This document shows positions 53,092 to 61,773 of a DNA stretch of 64,000 nucleotides, one piece after another (positions within the stretch are counted from its first letter, which is position 1; every line of letters starts with the position of its first letter). A program made the translations under genes and the position numbers. The notes below the pieces were generated by a model that was not told the origin of the DNA, did no database searches, and saw only the letters and a list, made by a program, of their open reading frames with translations. This DNA comes from an uncultured Holophagaceae bacterium (GTDB lineage: Bacteria; Acidobacteriota; Holophagae; Holophagales; Holophagaceae), in assembly GCA_903913215.1 (NCBI GenBank), contig CAIWKE010000026.1:34975-98974 (forward strand). Direction: 5' to 3'.

Positions 53092-53718
53092 ATGACCAAC
53101 CAAGACCCCATTCTGACCTCAACGGAATATGCGGTCCTGGTGGAGCAGGCCCCAATCATGATCTGGAGGGCCGGCACGGACGGACTCTGCGACTACTTCA
53201 ACCAGCGCTGGACGGAATTCACAGGTCGCAGCCTGGAGCAGGAGGTGGGTAACGGCTGGGCGGAAGGGGTGCACGCTGAGGATCTCCAGGGCTGCCTGGA
53301 TTACTACCTGGAGCATTTCGAGCGCCGGGAGGTCTTCGAGATGGAATACCGGCTGCGCCGCCACGATGGTGCCTGGCGGTGGATCCTCGACCGGGGCGTG
53401 CCCACCCAGGATGCGCAGGGTGCCTTCACTGGCTATGTCGGCAGTTGCACGGACATCACCGAGCGGGTGGAGGCCCGCATGGCCCTGGCCGAGGCCCACG
53501 CCTCGCAGATCCGCATCCTCCACGGCCTGCTGCCCATCTGCATGCTCTGCAAGAAGATCAAGAACGACGGCGGCTACTGGGAGGCCATCGAACATTACAT
53601 CAGCGAGCACTCCGTGGCCAGCTTCAGCCATGGCCTCTGCCCCGACTGCTACCCCGCCTACCTTGCCCGAACGCATGCCGAGATCGAGGCATTCCGCCAG
53701 AAGGGCGGCCTGGACTGA
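53092..53718 (+). CDS. PAS protein with C-terminal Cys-rich sensor-like motif
   Basis: A 208-residue soluble protein. One PAS domain with PAC spans about residues 8-128 (APIMIWRAGTDGLCDYFNQR, YVGSCTDITERVEARM). The C-terminal 75 residues contain GLLPICMLCKKIKNDGGYW, then EHYISEHSVASFSHGLCPDC: two Cys pairs and His, likely a metal or redox site that is commonly appended to signalling proteins. There is no kinase or output domain. GGAG precedes the ATG at 53092. It may relay to a separate partner. Confidence 0.78.
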   Translation: MTNQDPILTSTEYAVLVEQAPIMIWRAGTDGLCDYFNQRWTEFTGRSLEQEVGNGWAEGVHAEDLQGCLDYYLEHFERREVFEMEYRLRRHDGAWRWILDRGVPTQDAQGAFTGYVGSCTDITERVEARMALAEAHASQIRILHGLLPICMLCKKIKNDGGYWEAIEHYISEHSVASFSHGLCPDCYPAYLARTHAEIEAFRQKGGLD

Positions 53719-53725
53719 AGGGCCC

Positions 53726-54472
53726 TCAGCAGCCCCGCTGCCTTGCCTCAGACACCAGGAAGAGGCCGAGGTCGACGGGATCCAGCCCCAGCATGGGCAG
53801 GCCCGCCACGAAGCCTGGGCGGTTGACGCGGTCGTCCAGGGGGGCCTGGGGGCAGAGGGACTGGAACTTCGCCACCAGGAGTCCCAGGTTGGCCAGGGTG
53901 GCGTGGCCCATGGCCGTGCCCAGGCACTGGTAGCTCATGCGGTGCTCGTAGATCATCAAATCCGGCAGGCCGTCGCTCCGTTGGACCAGGAGGAAAGGCT
54001 CCTTGGCGTGGGTGGTGCGTTCTGTGGTGGTGGTGACCTTCTTCGTGATCATCATGCCCCCACTCAGCAGGGCCCGGCCCAGGTCCACCTTGCGGCTGGT
54101 GGAGGTCTCCAGCACGGTGGCCGCGTGGGTGCGCGTGCCCCGCTGGAGGAGCCGCACGGCGGCGAAGGGGCAGGCCTGGCTGTGACCCTGGCCATCCTGG
54201 GCCAGAAAGCCATCCTCGGTCCAGCTGAGATCTCGCAAGACCATCCGCTGAGCATCGCTCTGGGCTTGGGCGGGATCCGAGGCCCAGGCGAGGTAGCCCT
54301 CAGCCTGGAAGGCTGCGAGCAGGGCCTCGGGTTCGGCCGCGTTGCGCAGGAGGATGCGGGGAAAGGTGCCTGTCAGGAGGCGCATGACATCGGCCGTGGC
54401 TAGACCCGCCAACTGGGCGGCGCGGGGAATGGCGTCGGGACGGGCCGGGAGGGGCCCCAGGCTCAGGAACAT
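53726..54472 (-). CDS. Unknown soluble protein downstream of the SSF symporter
   Basis: I do not recognise this 248-residue protein. It is soluble, without signal peptide, and contains LSWTEDGFLAQDGQGHSQACPFAAVRLL and TTTTERTTHAKEPFLLVQR. The start at 54472 overlaps the SSF stop (54463) by ten bases, implying coupling to the symporter. No known motif is visible. Confidence 0.6.
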   Translation of the reverse strand: MFLSLGPLPARPDAIPRAAQLAGLATADVMRLLTGTFPRILLRNAAEPEALLAAFQAEGYLAWASDPAQAQSDAQRMVLRDLSWTEDGFLAQDGQGHSQACPFAAVRLLQRGTRTHAATVLETSTSRKVDLGRALLSGGMMITKKVTTTTERTTHAKEPFLLVQRSDGLPDLMIYEHRMSYQCLGTAMGHATLANLGLLVAKFQSLCPQAPLDDRVNRPGFVAGLPMLGLDPVDLGLFLVSEARQRGC

Positions 54473-56160
54473 GGCTGGACCTCCGCCGGCTGGACAAAGC
54501 TGAAGCACCAGGCCAGGGCCACCACGGCCACGCAGCCGATGACGTTGTACCAGAGGAAGGAGATGGCCGTGAACTTGAAACAGGCCACCACGCCGACCTC
54601 TGCCACCAGAGCCGCGTAGAAGGCGGTGCCGCCCTTCACGCGCTTGACGTAGAAGGCCGTGATGAAGATGCCGAGGATGGTGCCGTAGAACAGCGAACCC
54701 AGGATGTTCACGGCTTCGATGAGCGAGCCAAGGCGGGCGGCGTACTCAGCGAAGGCCATGGCGAAGCCACCCCAGACGAAGGTGGCGATGCGGCCCACCC
54801 ACACCTCGCGCTGGCCCTGGCTGCCCCCGATCAGGCGGCGCCACAGGTCCACCACGGTAGTGGCGCCCAGGGCGCTGATCTCGCCGGACATGGAGGACAT
54901 GGAGCCTGAGAACACGGCAGCGATGACCAGGCCCACGAGACCCACCGGGAGGCTGCTCAGCACATAGGCCAGGAAGATGTAGTTCGTATCGCTGGGATTC
55001 GTGCCGGGGTTGGCCTTCTCGATGAGAGCGACGCCCTGCTTCCGCACGATCTCACTGGCCGCATGGGCCTGCTGGAGCTGGCCTTTGGCAGTGGCGATGG
55101 TGGCCGGGTCACCGCTGTGCCGAGCGGTGACGTAGGCCTCGGCCACTTGGCTCTGGTGCTCCCGGGCCCGGGCGAAGTCACCCTCCAGGGCGCGGTAGGC
55201 TCCGGCGTCCGGCCCCGCCATGACCTGCTTCACGGGGCCCGGGTTGAAGAAGAGGGGCGGCGTGTGGAACTGGTAGAAGACAAAGACCAGGGCACCGAGC
55301 AGCAGGATGAGGAACTGCAGGGGCACCTTGATCATGCCGTTCAGCAGCAGGCCCAGGCGGCTCTGGGTCACCGAGCTGCCCGCCAGGTAGCGCTGCACCT
55401 GGGACTGGTCTGTGCCGAAGTAGGACAGCATCAGGAAGGTGCCGCCGATGAAGCCGGACCAGAGGTTGTAGCGGCTGTGCAGGTCGAAGTGGGTGTCGAT
55501 CACGTTGAGGCGTCCCAGCCCTCCGGCCACATGGAGGGCATCGCTCAGGCTCACGTGGGCGGGCAGGCGGTGGGCGGTCATGATCCCGGCCAGCAGCATG
55601 CCGCAGGCGATGATGAGCATCTGGGAGCTGTGGGCCCAGGCCACGGCCTTGGTGCCCCCGGTCACGGTGTAGAGCATCACCAGGGTGCCCACCAGGAGGA
55701 TGTTGGCGTGCAGGCTCCAGCCCAGCAGCACCGACAGCACCAGGGCCGGGGCGAAGATGGTGATGCCCACGGCCAGGCCGCGCTGGATGAGGAAGAGGCT
55801 GGCGGCCAGGAGCCGGGTCTTGAGGTCGAAGCGGGCCTCCAGGATCTCGTAGGCCGTGGAAACCTTCAGGCGGTGGTAGAGGGGGATGACCGTGATGGAG
55901 AGCAGCACCGCGGCCAGGGGCAGGCCGAAGTAGAACTGCACGAAGCGCATGCCATCCACATAGGCCTGGCCCGGTGTGGACAGGAACGTGATGGCGCTGG
56001 TCTGTGTGGCCACGATGGAGAGGCCGATGAGCCACCAGCGGTGGTCACGGCCCCCGCCGATGTAGCCTTCGCCCGTGGCGGCGCCCCGGCCCTTGTAGAG
56101 GCCCCAGAGCACCACGAAGAGGAGGGCGGCGATGAGGACGGCCCAGTCCAGGCGGCTCAC
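54463..56160 (-). CDS. Sodium:solute symporter (SSF) family protein
   Basis: A 565-residue membrane protein with about thirteen hydrophobic segments. The N-terminal DWAVLIAALLFVVLWGLYKG, ATQTSAITFLSTPGQAY and GTDQSQVQRYLAG are typical of SSF proteins. A long soluble loop at residues 325-400 carries charged helices. The start is the GTG at 56160, which overlaps the TGA of the small preceding gene (GTGA); a longer frame upstream lacks support. The substrate is unknown (sialic acid, amino acid or vitamin types exist). Confidence 0.85.
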   Translation of the reverse strand: MSRLDWAVLIAALLFVVLWGLYKGRGAATGEGYIGGGRDHRWWLIGLSIVATQTSAITFLSTPGQAYVDGMRFVQFYFGLPLAAVLLSITVIPLYHRLKVSTAYEILEARFDLKTRLLAASLFLIQRGLAVGITIFAPALVLSVLLGWSLHANILLVGTLVMLYTVTGGTKAVAWAHSSQMLIIACGMLLAGIMTAHRLPAHVSLSDALHVAGGLGRLNVIDTHFDLHSRYNLWSGFIGGTFLMLSYFGTDQSQVQRYLAGSSVTQSRLGLLLNGMIKVPLQFLILLLGALVFVFYQFHTPPLFFNPGPVKQVMAGPDAGAYRALEGDFARAREHQSQVAEAYVTARHSGDPATIATAKGQLQQAHAASEIVRKQGVALIEKANPGTNPSDTNYIFLAYVLSSLPVGLVGLVIAAVFSGSMSSMSGEISALGATTVVDLWRRLIGGSQGQREVWVGRIATFVWGGFAMAFAEYAARLGSLIEAVNILGSLFYGTILGIFITAFYVKRVKGGTAFYAALVAEVGVVACFKFTAISFLWYNVIGCVAVVALAWCFSFVQPAEVQPCS

Positions 56161-56294
56161 GAGAAAGCCCAGGTGAAGATCAGGAACAGCAGTAACAGGA
56201 GCAGCAGTTCCCCCACCACCACGGCGTAGAGGCGGTTCCAAGAGCCCAACAGCGGCGGTGGGGGTTCAGCCTTGGGGGGGACTGGTTCAATCAT
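56157..56294 (-). CDS. 45-residue single-pass membrane partner of the SSF symporter
   Basis: Starts MIEPVPPKAEP, then SWNRLYAVVVGELLLLLL and FLIFTWAFS: a Pro-rich cytosolic head and one transmembrane helix. Its ATG overlaps the stop of the PIG-L gene (56287-56289), and its stop overlaps the GTG of the symporter (GTGA). The two tight overlaps are good evidence that it is translated. Small SSF partner proteins with a similar RLYA...LLFLxF pattern are known to me only in outline. Confidence 0.7.
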   Translation of the reverse strand: MIEPVPPKAEPPPPLLGSWNRLYAVVVGELLLLLLLFLIFTWAFS

Positions 56295-58803
56295 GGGCAT
56301 GGCCCAGGGCCAGCAGGTTGGCGAAGAGGCGCGTGGCGCCGGGCACGCCGTCCGGCAGCTGGCGGAAGAAGGCCAGCCCCGTGTAGGCGTAGACGCCCTT
56401 GCCGTGCTTCGCCACCAGGAGGGCGCCGCCGTCCTCCGTCTCACCGGGATCCGCCATGCCCAGCAGGGGCTGGTAGCGGGCATCCCAGCCCTCAGCGTGG
56501 TAGAGGCTGCGCTCCTGCACCCAGCCGTCGAAATCCTTCGCGCTGAGCTCGTTGGGCCAGTGGAAGAGCGGGTGCTCGGGCCGCAGGAAGTGCACGGGCA
56601 CCGTCTCATCCGTCACCCGCTTGCGCCCCACCTTGAAGGGGAAGGGGCCGATGCTTTCGGTGACCATGGCGGCGTTGATGCCCGGGAAGCCGGTGTTCAC
56701 GGTATAGAGCACCACCTCCGTCCCACCTGCGGCCACGTAGGCGTGGAGGCGCTCCTTGAGGGTGTGCAGGGCGGGGCGGGTGTTGAAGGCGCGGATGCCC
56801 AGCACGATGGCGTCGAAGCGGCCCAGCTCCTCCCGGGCCAGGGCTTCATCCGACAGCAGCTCCACCTCGTAGCCGATGCGGCGCAGGCCCTGGGGAATGT
56901 CGTCCCCGGCGCCCATGACATAGCCGATGCGGTGGCCGTTGTGCTTCAGCTCGAAGCGTTCCAGGCGGCTCTTGGCCAGGGACAGCAGGGTCTGGAGCGG
57001 GATGTGCGGGTAGTCCATCTCGACCAGGCCGCGGGCCGGCTGGAAGCCCGCGCCGGTGTCCACCTCGGCCACCAGCTCACCGGATGCGGTCTGGGGCGGC
57101 GGGGTCAGGCGGAAAGAGAGTTCCCGCTCCTCGCCAGCCTTGAGGAGGGCGAAGCTCTGCTCGGCAGGTTCCACTTTCCAGGCGCTGGGCACGCCCAGGC
57201 GCAGGCGGCCACTGGCACTGCTGGCCCCGGCCAGCACCTTGAGGTGCACCTCCTGGGGCTTGGCTTCCGCGAAGATCTGAACCTTCTCGGCGAGGGTCAC
57301 AAGGGCGGTCGGCACGACGGCCAGAGGTTGGTAGCGCTCGCCCAGCACCGGATCGCGAAAGCGGAACTGCACGGGCACCACGACCTCAAAGCTGCCGCCG
57401 GTCAGGCTAAGCTTGGCCCGTAGGCGGAAGGGGGCTGGGGATTCGGGCCGTCCCACCCAGGACTCGGAGCCGGGGCCGCCCAGCCAGTGGGGCTGGCCCA
57501 GGGGCGTGCCGGTGGGCACCGTGAAACTGAAGCTGCCCTTGCGGGGCTGGTTGTCTGCCAGGGACAGGTGTTCGCGGTGGGATTCCAGGAGGCGGCTGCC
57601 TTCGGGGCTGACGGCTTCCAGGTCCAGGGTCTCCAGCGTGACGGCGCTGCCCCGGGCCAGTACGGAGGTGTTCACCGTGAGGTGGTCCAGCACAGCCACG
57701 CGCTGCCGATCGGCGATGGCCTCCACCCAGAGGCCCGCAGCGGCACGGAGGGTCTCTTCCAGTTCGGCGGCCTTGGTGCGCAGCAGGGGCTCAGCCTGCA
57801 GTTCCGGCGGCAGGGCGCGCAGGGCCGAGCGGGCCCGCAGCAGCAGGGGCAGGCTGGCGGCGGGTTGCTCGGGCCGGAAGCTTTGCCGCACCTCGCGCAG
57901 CAGAGCGGCCAGGGCCTGTGTTCCAGGCAGGCGGGACCAGCCGAGGTCGAGGCCCTCAAAAAGGTCGGCCTTGGCGGGCTGGCCCGCCAGCAGCTCGAAG
58001 GTCTCCTCTCGCTGGCCGCGCTGGGCCAGGACACCGAAACCCTGGCTGCGGTGCTGGCTGCGGCTTTCGGCGGCCAGCTCACCGTAGGAGCGGCCCAAGA
58101 GTGGATCAAAGGCGCCCACATCCAGGCTGAGGCTGCCGGGCGGGGGTTTGGGAACCTCGTCCGTGAACCGATAATTGTTCCAGAGGAGACGGGTGGCCTG
58201 CCAGGGGCGGAGGCCCTCCTTCAGCTGCTCGGGAAATCGGGTGGGGTCCGCGGCGGCCTTGAAGGCCTCGATGGCCAGCATCGCCGAAGCTGTGTGGTGG
58301 CCGTGGCCCGCGCGCACGTCCGGGGGAAAGCGGGTGAGGATGACGTCGGGCTGGAGTGTGCGGATGGTGCGGATCACTTCGCCCAGCACGGCGTCATGGT
58401 TCCAGAAACGCAGTGACTCCTCAGCGGATTTGGAGAAGCCGAAGTCCACGGCGGATGTGAAATACTGCTCGGCGCCATCGATGCGCCGGGCGGCCAGGAG
58501 TTCCTGGGTGCGGATGGCGGCGAGGCCATCCCCCAGTTCGTGGCCGATGAGGTTCTGCCCCCCGCCGCCCCGTGTGATGGCGAGGTAGGCCGTGCGGAGG
58601 TTGCGCCCCTTGGAAAGGGTGGCCAGCACCGCGGTGTTCTCATCATCGGGGTGGGCCGCGATGTAGAGCACGGTGCCCAGGGTCTGGAGCCGGTCCAGCT
58701 GCTTCTGCAGATCGGCGGCATCCCGCACAGGCACCTGGGCCCCGATGGGCTGCAGGGCCAGGGCGCCAAGGATGAGGGCGGCGAGGGGGCGGGCCAGGTG
58801 CAT
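56287..58803 (-). CDS. Large secreted PIG-L family deacetylase
   Basis: An 838-residue exported protein. The signal peptide is residues 1-22. The PIG-L/LmbE zinc motif is AAHPDDE at residues 49-55, and the second His cluster is in GHGHHTASAML. These enzymes remove acetyl groups from GlcNAc-type sugars. The C-terminal 550 residues contain beta-sandwich stretches (NEW3-like VPVQFRFRDPVLGERY, SFRLTPPPQTASG) and a late flavodoxin-like part (DAIVLGIRAFNTRPAL). Location is periplasmic or outer surface. It sits upstream of the symporter operon and downstream of the DinB gene. Confidence 0.82.
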   Translation of the reverse strand: MHLARPLAALILGALALQPIGAQVPVRDAADLQKQLDRLQTLGTVLYIAAHPDDENTAVLATLSKGRNLRTAYLAITRGGGGQNLIGHELGDGLAAIRTQELLAARRIDGAEQYFTSAVDFGFSKSAEESLRFWNHDAVLGEVIRTIRTLQPDVILTRFPPDVRAGHGHHTASAMLAIEAFKAAADPTRFPEQLKEGLRPWQATRLLWNNYRFTDEVPKPPPGSLSLDVGAFDPLLGRSYGELAAESRSQHRSQGFGVLAQRGQREETFELLAGQPAKADLFEGLDLGWSRLPGTQALAALLREVRQSFRPEQPAASLPLLLRARSALRALPPELQAEPLLRTKAAELEETLRAAAGLWVEAIADRQRVAVLDHLTVNTSVLARGSAVTLETLDLEAVSPEGSRLLESHREHLSLADNQPRKGSFSFTVPTGTPLGQPHWLGGPGSESWVGRPESPAPFRLRAKLSLTGGSFEVVVPVQFRFRDPVLGERYQPLAVVPTALVTLAEKVQIFAEAKPQEVHLKVLAGASSASGRLRLGVPSAWKVEPAEQSFALLKAGEERELSFRLTPPPQTASGELVAEVDTGAGFQPARGLVEMDYPHIPLQTLLSLAKSRLERFELKHNGHRIGYVMGAGDDIPQGLRRIGYEVELLSDEALAREELGRFDAIVLGIRAFNTRPALHTLKERLHAYVAAGGTEVVLYTVNTGFPGINAAMVTESIGPFPFKVGRKRVTDETVPVHFLRPEHPLFHWPNELSAKDFDGWVQERSLYHAEGWDARYQPLLGMADPGETEDGGALLVAKHGKGVYAYTGLAFFRQLPDGVPGATRLFANLLALGHAHD

Positions 58804-58806
58804 GCT

Positions 58807-59385
58807 TCAGGGCTTGCGGCTGGCGGGGGGGATGATGCCGTTCATGCGGAGGTACACCGCCATCTGTCCGTAGTGATCAAAGCCGTGGGCCACGGTGAGG
58901 GTGGCGAGGGCGAGTCGCGTGGTCGTGCCCTGGCCCCAGGGGGTGGGGATCGAAGCAGTGGCATTGGCTTCGGTCAGGGCCGCGAAGCCCTTGTGGGCGT
59001 AGGTGAAGGAGGCCTTCAGATACGTGATGATCTCGGCCTTGGTCTTGAGGGCTTCGGGGCCATTCTCGCCGCCCAGATCGGCGGGGGCCTTTTCCCCGGC
59101 GATCCCCGCCGCAAACATGTAGTTGGCGGAGGCTATGTGCCTGACCTGCTCGGCGAAGGTCTTCACACCCTTGAACTCCCCGTTGGTGGGGGCAAAGTTG
59201 AACTTTTCTTCGGGCATGGCCTCGGCGGCGGGGACAAACTCCCGCTCCAGGTTGCTCAGCTGGCGGTCCAGCACCTGGGAGGTCGTGGGAGCCGGCGCTG
59301 CGGCGGGCTTGGGGGTGGTCGGAGCCTGGGCGGAGGCCAAGCCACTGGCCAGAGCCAGAGCGAATGCGATGCGGGAGATGGCCAT
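58807..59385 (-). CDS. Exported DinB-superfamily protein
   Basis: A 192-residue protein with a signal peptide (residues 1-20) and a Pro/Ala linker, then a four-helix DinB/YfiT-like bundle. Three metal-binding His positions are visible: EQVRHIASAN, and HGFDHYGQM with two. The family includes thiol-dependent S-transferases and metal-dependent hydrolases. Being exported is unusual for the family. It is immediately upstream of the PIG-L gene, which may indicate a shared task. Confidence 0.8.
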   Translation of the reverse strand: MAISRIAFALALASGLASAQAPTTPKPAAAPAPTTSQVLDRQLSNLEREFVPAAEAMPEEKFNFAPTNGEFKGVKTFAEQVRHIASANYMFAAGIAGEKAPADLGGENGPEALKTKAEIITYLKASFTYAHKGFAALTEANATASIPTPWGQGTTTRLALATLTVAHGFDHYGQMAVYLRMNGIIPPASRKP

Positions 59386-59462
59386 AGGGAACTCCACAAG
59401 ATGGACGGCTAGCATAGCGCCGTGCGGGGAGTCCTATGGAGTATTCGTGGTCATTCGCGGGT

Positions 59463-60356
59463 TCACTTAGGTGGCGCAGAGGCCAGCAGATCTGAGAGGA
59501 AGGGGGATTTGGCGGGTACCAGGGTGATGGCTGCGCCACTGGCCAGGATGCGTTGGGTCTCAAGCACCTCGAACAGAGTCTCCAGCACGGCGGGGTCCTC
59601 GGAGATCTCCTTCAGCCCCGTGCCGACGATCTCAGGCCGGATCGCACCGGCCTTGGCGAATTCCACGGCGGCCTGGCGGTCGGCGGTGCTGGTGATGATG
59701 TTCACCTGGTTGGTGCCGTCCTGCTTGATGGTGGAGGTCACCTGGCGCAGGCGGTTCACGACCTTGGCCTGGATCTGGTTGATCATCCCCGTGTCCCGAA
59801 AGTGGACTTTGCGGATGTAGACGGAGCCCAGCCGATAGCCCCAGTCATGGGACAGGGGCGAGACCTCATCCCGAACGGTCTTGGACATGGGGTGGCGGTC
59901 CACGAGCATCTTCTCCAGCGGCAGGTTGCTCAGGCACCGGACCGTGGAGTTGCTGACGTTGGCGGCCAAGGAACCCCGGGGATCGGCGTTCTTGAAGAGG
60001 AAGGCCACTGGGTCGCTGATGTACATCTCGTACCAGACGCCGATGCCCATGGGCGCGCCCTCTTCGGAGTTGACGGGCTGGCTGCGCAGGTAGTCCTGGT
60101 CCAGGGACAGGTCCAGCTCATTGCACTTGCCCAGGACATTGATGATGAGGGCTTTCGGGCCCAGCTTGGCCCACAGGAAATGGAGGCCGGGTTCATCCAG
60201 GGTGGCCACGACCTTGCCGAACAGGGTGTACACGAGGCAGCGGCGTTCCCGGACGATGGCGTACATGCCGAACAGTTTGGCGATGCCGATGCTGAGGCCC
60301 ACGACCAGGAACAGGCCGATGAAGGTGATGACGGCGGAAATCAGGATGCCGATCAT
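59463..60356 (-). CDS. SPFH/band 7 protein (HflC-like position)
   Basis: A 297-residue membrane-anchored protein. An N-terminal hydrophobic helix (residues 3-25) is followed by the SPFH core, with YAIVRERRCLVYTLFGKVV, EPGLHFLWAKLG and ITSTADRQAAVEFAKAGAI. SPFH proteins form large ring scaffolds at membranes. The ATG overlaps the upstream stop by four bases (ATGA), so it is translationally coupled to the other SPFH gene. Confidence 0.8.
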   Translation of the reverse strand: MIGILISAVITFIGLFLVVGLSIGIAKLFGMYAIVRERRCLVYTLFGKVVATLDEPGLHFLWAKLGPKALIINVLGKCNELDLSLDQDYLRSQPVNSEEGAPMGIGVWYEMYISDPVAFLFKNADPRGSLAANVSNSTVRCLSNLPLEKMLVDRHPMSKTVRDEVSPLSHDWGYRLGSVYIRKVHFRDTGMINQIQAKVVNRLRQVTSTIKQDGTNQVNIITSTADRQAAVEFAKAGAIRPEIVGTGLKEISEDPAVLETLFEVLETQRILASGAAITLVPAKSPFLSDLLASAPPK

Positions 60357-61369
60357 TTGACCTCCAGCACGGTGCGGCCGGCCTTGGCGAAGAGGCCCAG
60401 CCGGACATTGCGCACATAGGCTTCCAGGGCCTTGGCGCCTCCCTTCTGCTTGAGCGCGGAGAGCTCCCCGGCCAGCAGGCGCAGGGGCTCGACCTCGGCT
60501 TGGGCATTGAGGGTCTCGATCTCGACGGCACGTTTGGACTGGGTAATCTTCTGATCTGCGGCCGCCTGGGCCCGGGAGATGTCCGAAGACACCTCGTTGT
60601 GGGCCGTGTTGATGGCCGCAAGGGCGGATTCCACTTCCATGGGCGGGTCGATGGCCGTGATGAGCGAAGCATCCAGGGAGATCCCATACCTGGCCTCGGA
60701 GCAGCGGCACTCCTCGACCATCCGATCATTGAGGCTGCTGAGGTTCTTTCGCAGGTCGTTGATGGAGATGCCGGCCACGGTGCTGGTGTCGCTGGCCTCC
60801 AGGAGCTTCTCGCCGGAAGGTGCCTCGAAATTGGCGATCCGTTCGCGCAGCAGGCTGACGAAGTACCCCATCACATGGGCGATCGGAAATTTGATCCCGA
60901 ACAAGAAGGCGTAGAGGTTCCGCTCGCTCACATGGAAGCGGATCTGGCCAGTCAGTCCGGTGTTCAGCTGATCCTTGGTGACGGCCTCGAGGAGGGTGCC
61001 CCCCTGATTGGCCCTGGGATCCGCCGGATCATAGGCCATGTTCAGCGTCTCCGTGGCCACGGATACCTTGTAGACCTTCTCCCAGGGCCACTTGAAGTAG
61101 GGACCGCCGGGTGGGATCACCCGCACCTGGGGATAGGTGTAGCGATCCCGCTCCTCCACCGTCAGGTGCTGGGCGATGGGATCATCCAGGGTGGTCGCGC
61201 TGCCCACCCGCTCAGCCCGGCCGAAGGAGGTCTTCACAGCCCTTTCATTCTGGGCGACGGTGAAGAATCCCGAAACCACGCAGGTCAGGGCGAGGAAGGC
61301 AAGCAGACCGAGGATGACCCCTACGGTGATGTCGGTGGACGAGATTACGTTGAAGAGGGATGGTTCCAT
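60353..61369 (-). CDS. SPFH/band 7 protein (HflK-like position)
   Basis: A 338-residue membrane protein. A single N-terminal helix (LLAFLALTCVVSGFF) leads into FTVAQNERAVKTSFGRAE, the SPFH core (PPGGPYFKWPWEKVYKV), and a long helical Ala/Glu-rich tail (TQSKRAVEIETLNAQAEVE). The pair resembles HflK-HflC or stomatin-like pairs, but no FtsH or NfeD gene is adjacent. GGAG lies six bases before the ATG at 61369; the frame is open further upstream into tRNA-like DNA. Confidence 0.78.
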   Translation of the reverse strand: MEPSLFNVISSTDITVGVILGLLAFLALTCVVSGFFTVAQNERAVKTSFGRAERVGSATTLDDPIAQHLTVEERDRYTYPQVRVIPPGGPYFKWPWEKVYKVSVATETLNMAYDPADPRANQGGTLLEAVTKDQLNTGLTGQIRFHVSERNLYAFLFGIKFPIAHVMGYFVSLLRERIANFEAPSGEKLLEASDTSTVAGISINDLRKNLSSLNDRMVEECRCSEARYGISLDASLITAIDPPMEVESALAAINTAHNEVSSDISRAQAAADQKITQSKRAVEIETLNAQAEVEPLRLLAGELSALKQKGGAKALEAYVRNVRLGLFAKAGRTVLEVK

Positions 61370-61455
61370 GGGGACTCCTGCACGACGATTAGAGGGAACA
61401 GGGTGGAAGGTAGCCCGAAGCTGGGTTTCGGTCCATCGGCAATCGCATGCCCATG

Positions 61456-61501
61456 TGACCGGGAATTGAACTGGGTTCGCTGCGCGTCCCACGGTCTTGC
61501 T
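61456..61501. repeat. 46-base tRNA-like direct repeat, copy 1
   Basis: Starts TGACCGGGAATTGAACTGGG, then GCGTCCCACGGTCTTGCT. It matches 61548-61593 at 37 of 46 positions. On the minus strand it holds a T-loop-like GTTCAATTCC, but the T stem does not close, so it is not a working tRNA. Confidence 0.6.
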
Positions 61502-61547
61502 GGGGCACCCGATCCGGGCTGCTCTCCGGCCTGCTTGGTGGCCCTTG

Positions 61548-61593
61548 TGAGCGAGATTCGAACTGGGTCCGCTTTGCGTCCCCCGGTCTCGCT
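61548..61593. repeat. 46-base tRNA-like direct repeat, copy 2
   Basis: Ninety-two bases from copy 1. On the minus strand it reads GGCGCAGTAGCGAG (D-arm-like) and later GTTCGAATCTCGC (T-arm-like), in less than 60 bases. GCGAGA/TCTCGC can pair. A degenerate tRNA relic is the simplest reading. Confidence 0.55.
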
Positions 61594-61596
61594 ACT

Positions 61597-61657
61597 GCGC
61601 CACATCAAGTGGCGCCTTCGCGATCCTCCGCCTGATGCAGGCTCCCCCGGAGCCTGC
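61597..61657. repeat. Two perfect hairpins
   Basis: GCGCCAC (61597-61603) with GTGGCGC (61609-61615), and GCAGGCTCC (61637-61645) with GGAGCCTGC (61649-61657). Sequence like CCCACTCGCGCAAGGCGC follows, related to the palindromic repeats near rnpB. Confidence 0.5.
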
Positions 61658-61695
61658 TCCCACTCGCGCAAGGCGCTCGTGGAGTCGGAGCCTCC

Positions 61696-61714
61696 TCGTA
61701 GGTTCAAATCCTAC
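61696..61714 (+). repeat. T-arm-like sequence, inverted copy of the tRNA fragment arm
   Basis: TCGTAGGTTCAAATCCTAC here is the exact reverse complement of 61785-61803, which is the T arm of the tRNA-Met fragment. No acceptor stem partner is found near it. Confidence 0.65.
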
Positions 61715-61740
61715 TGGGCTGATGCCGGGCGTACGCGAAA

Positions 61741-61762
61741 ACCGGAGTTCTCGGGCTCCGGT
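61741..61762. terminator. Hairpin beside the tRNA fragment
   Basis: ACCGGAG (61741-61747) and CTCCGGT (61756-61762) pair around an eight-base loop, 12 bases from the CCA end of the tRNA fragment. Probably the former tRNA terminator. Confidence 0.45.
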
Positions 61763-61773
61763 CAGCGTTCGTT

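Noticed and set aside
55063..56229. 388-codon plus-strand open frame
   Set aside because: Antisense to the SSF symporter; His/Gly/Gln-rich shadow.
61456..61593. The two 46-base repeats as functional tRNAs
   Set aside because: Each is under 60 bases from D-arm-like to T-arm-like sequence, and T stems and acceptors do not close.
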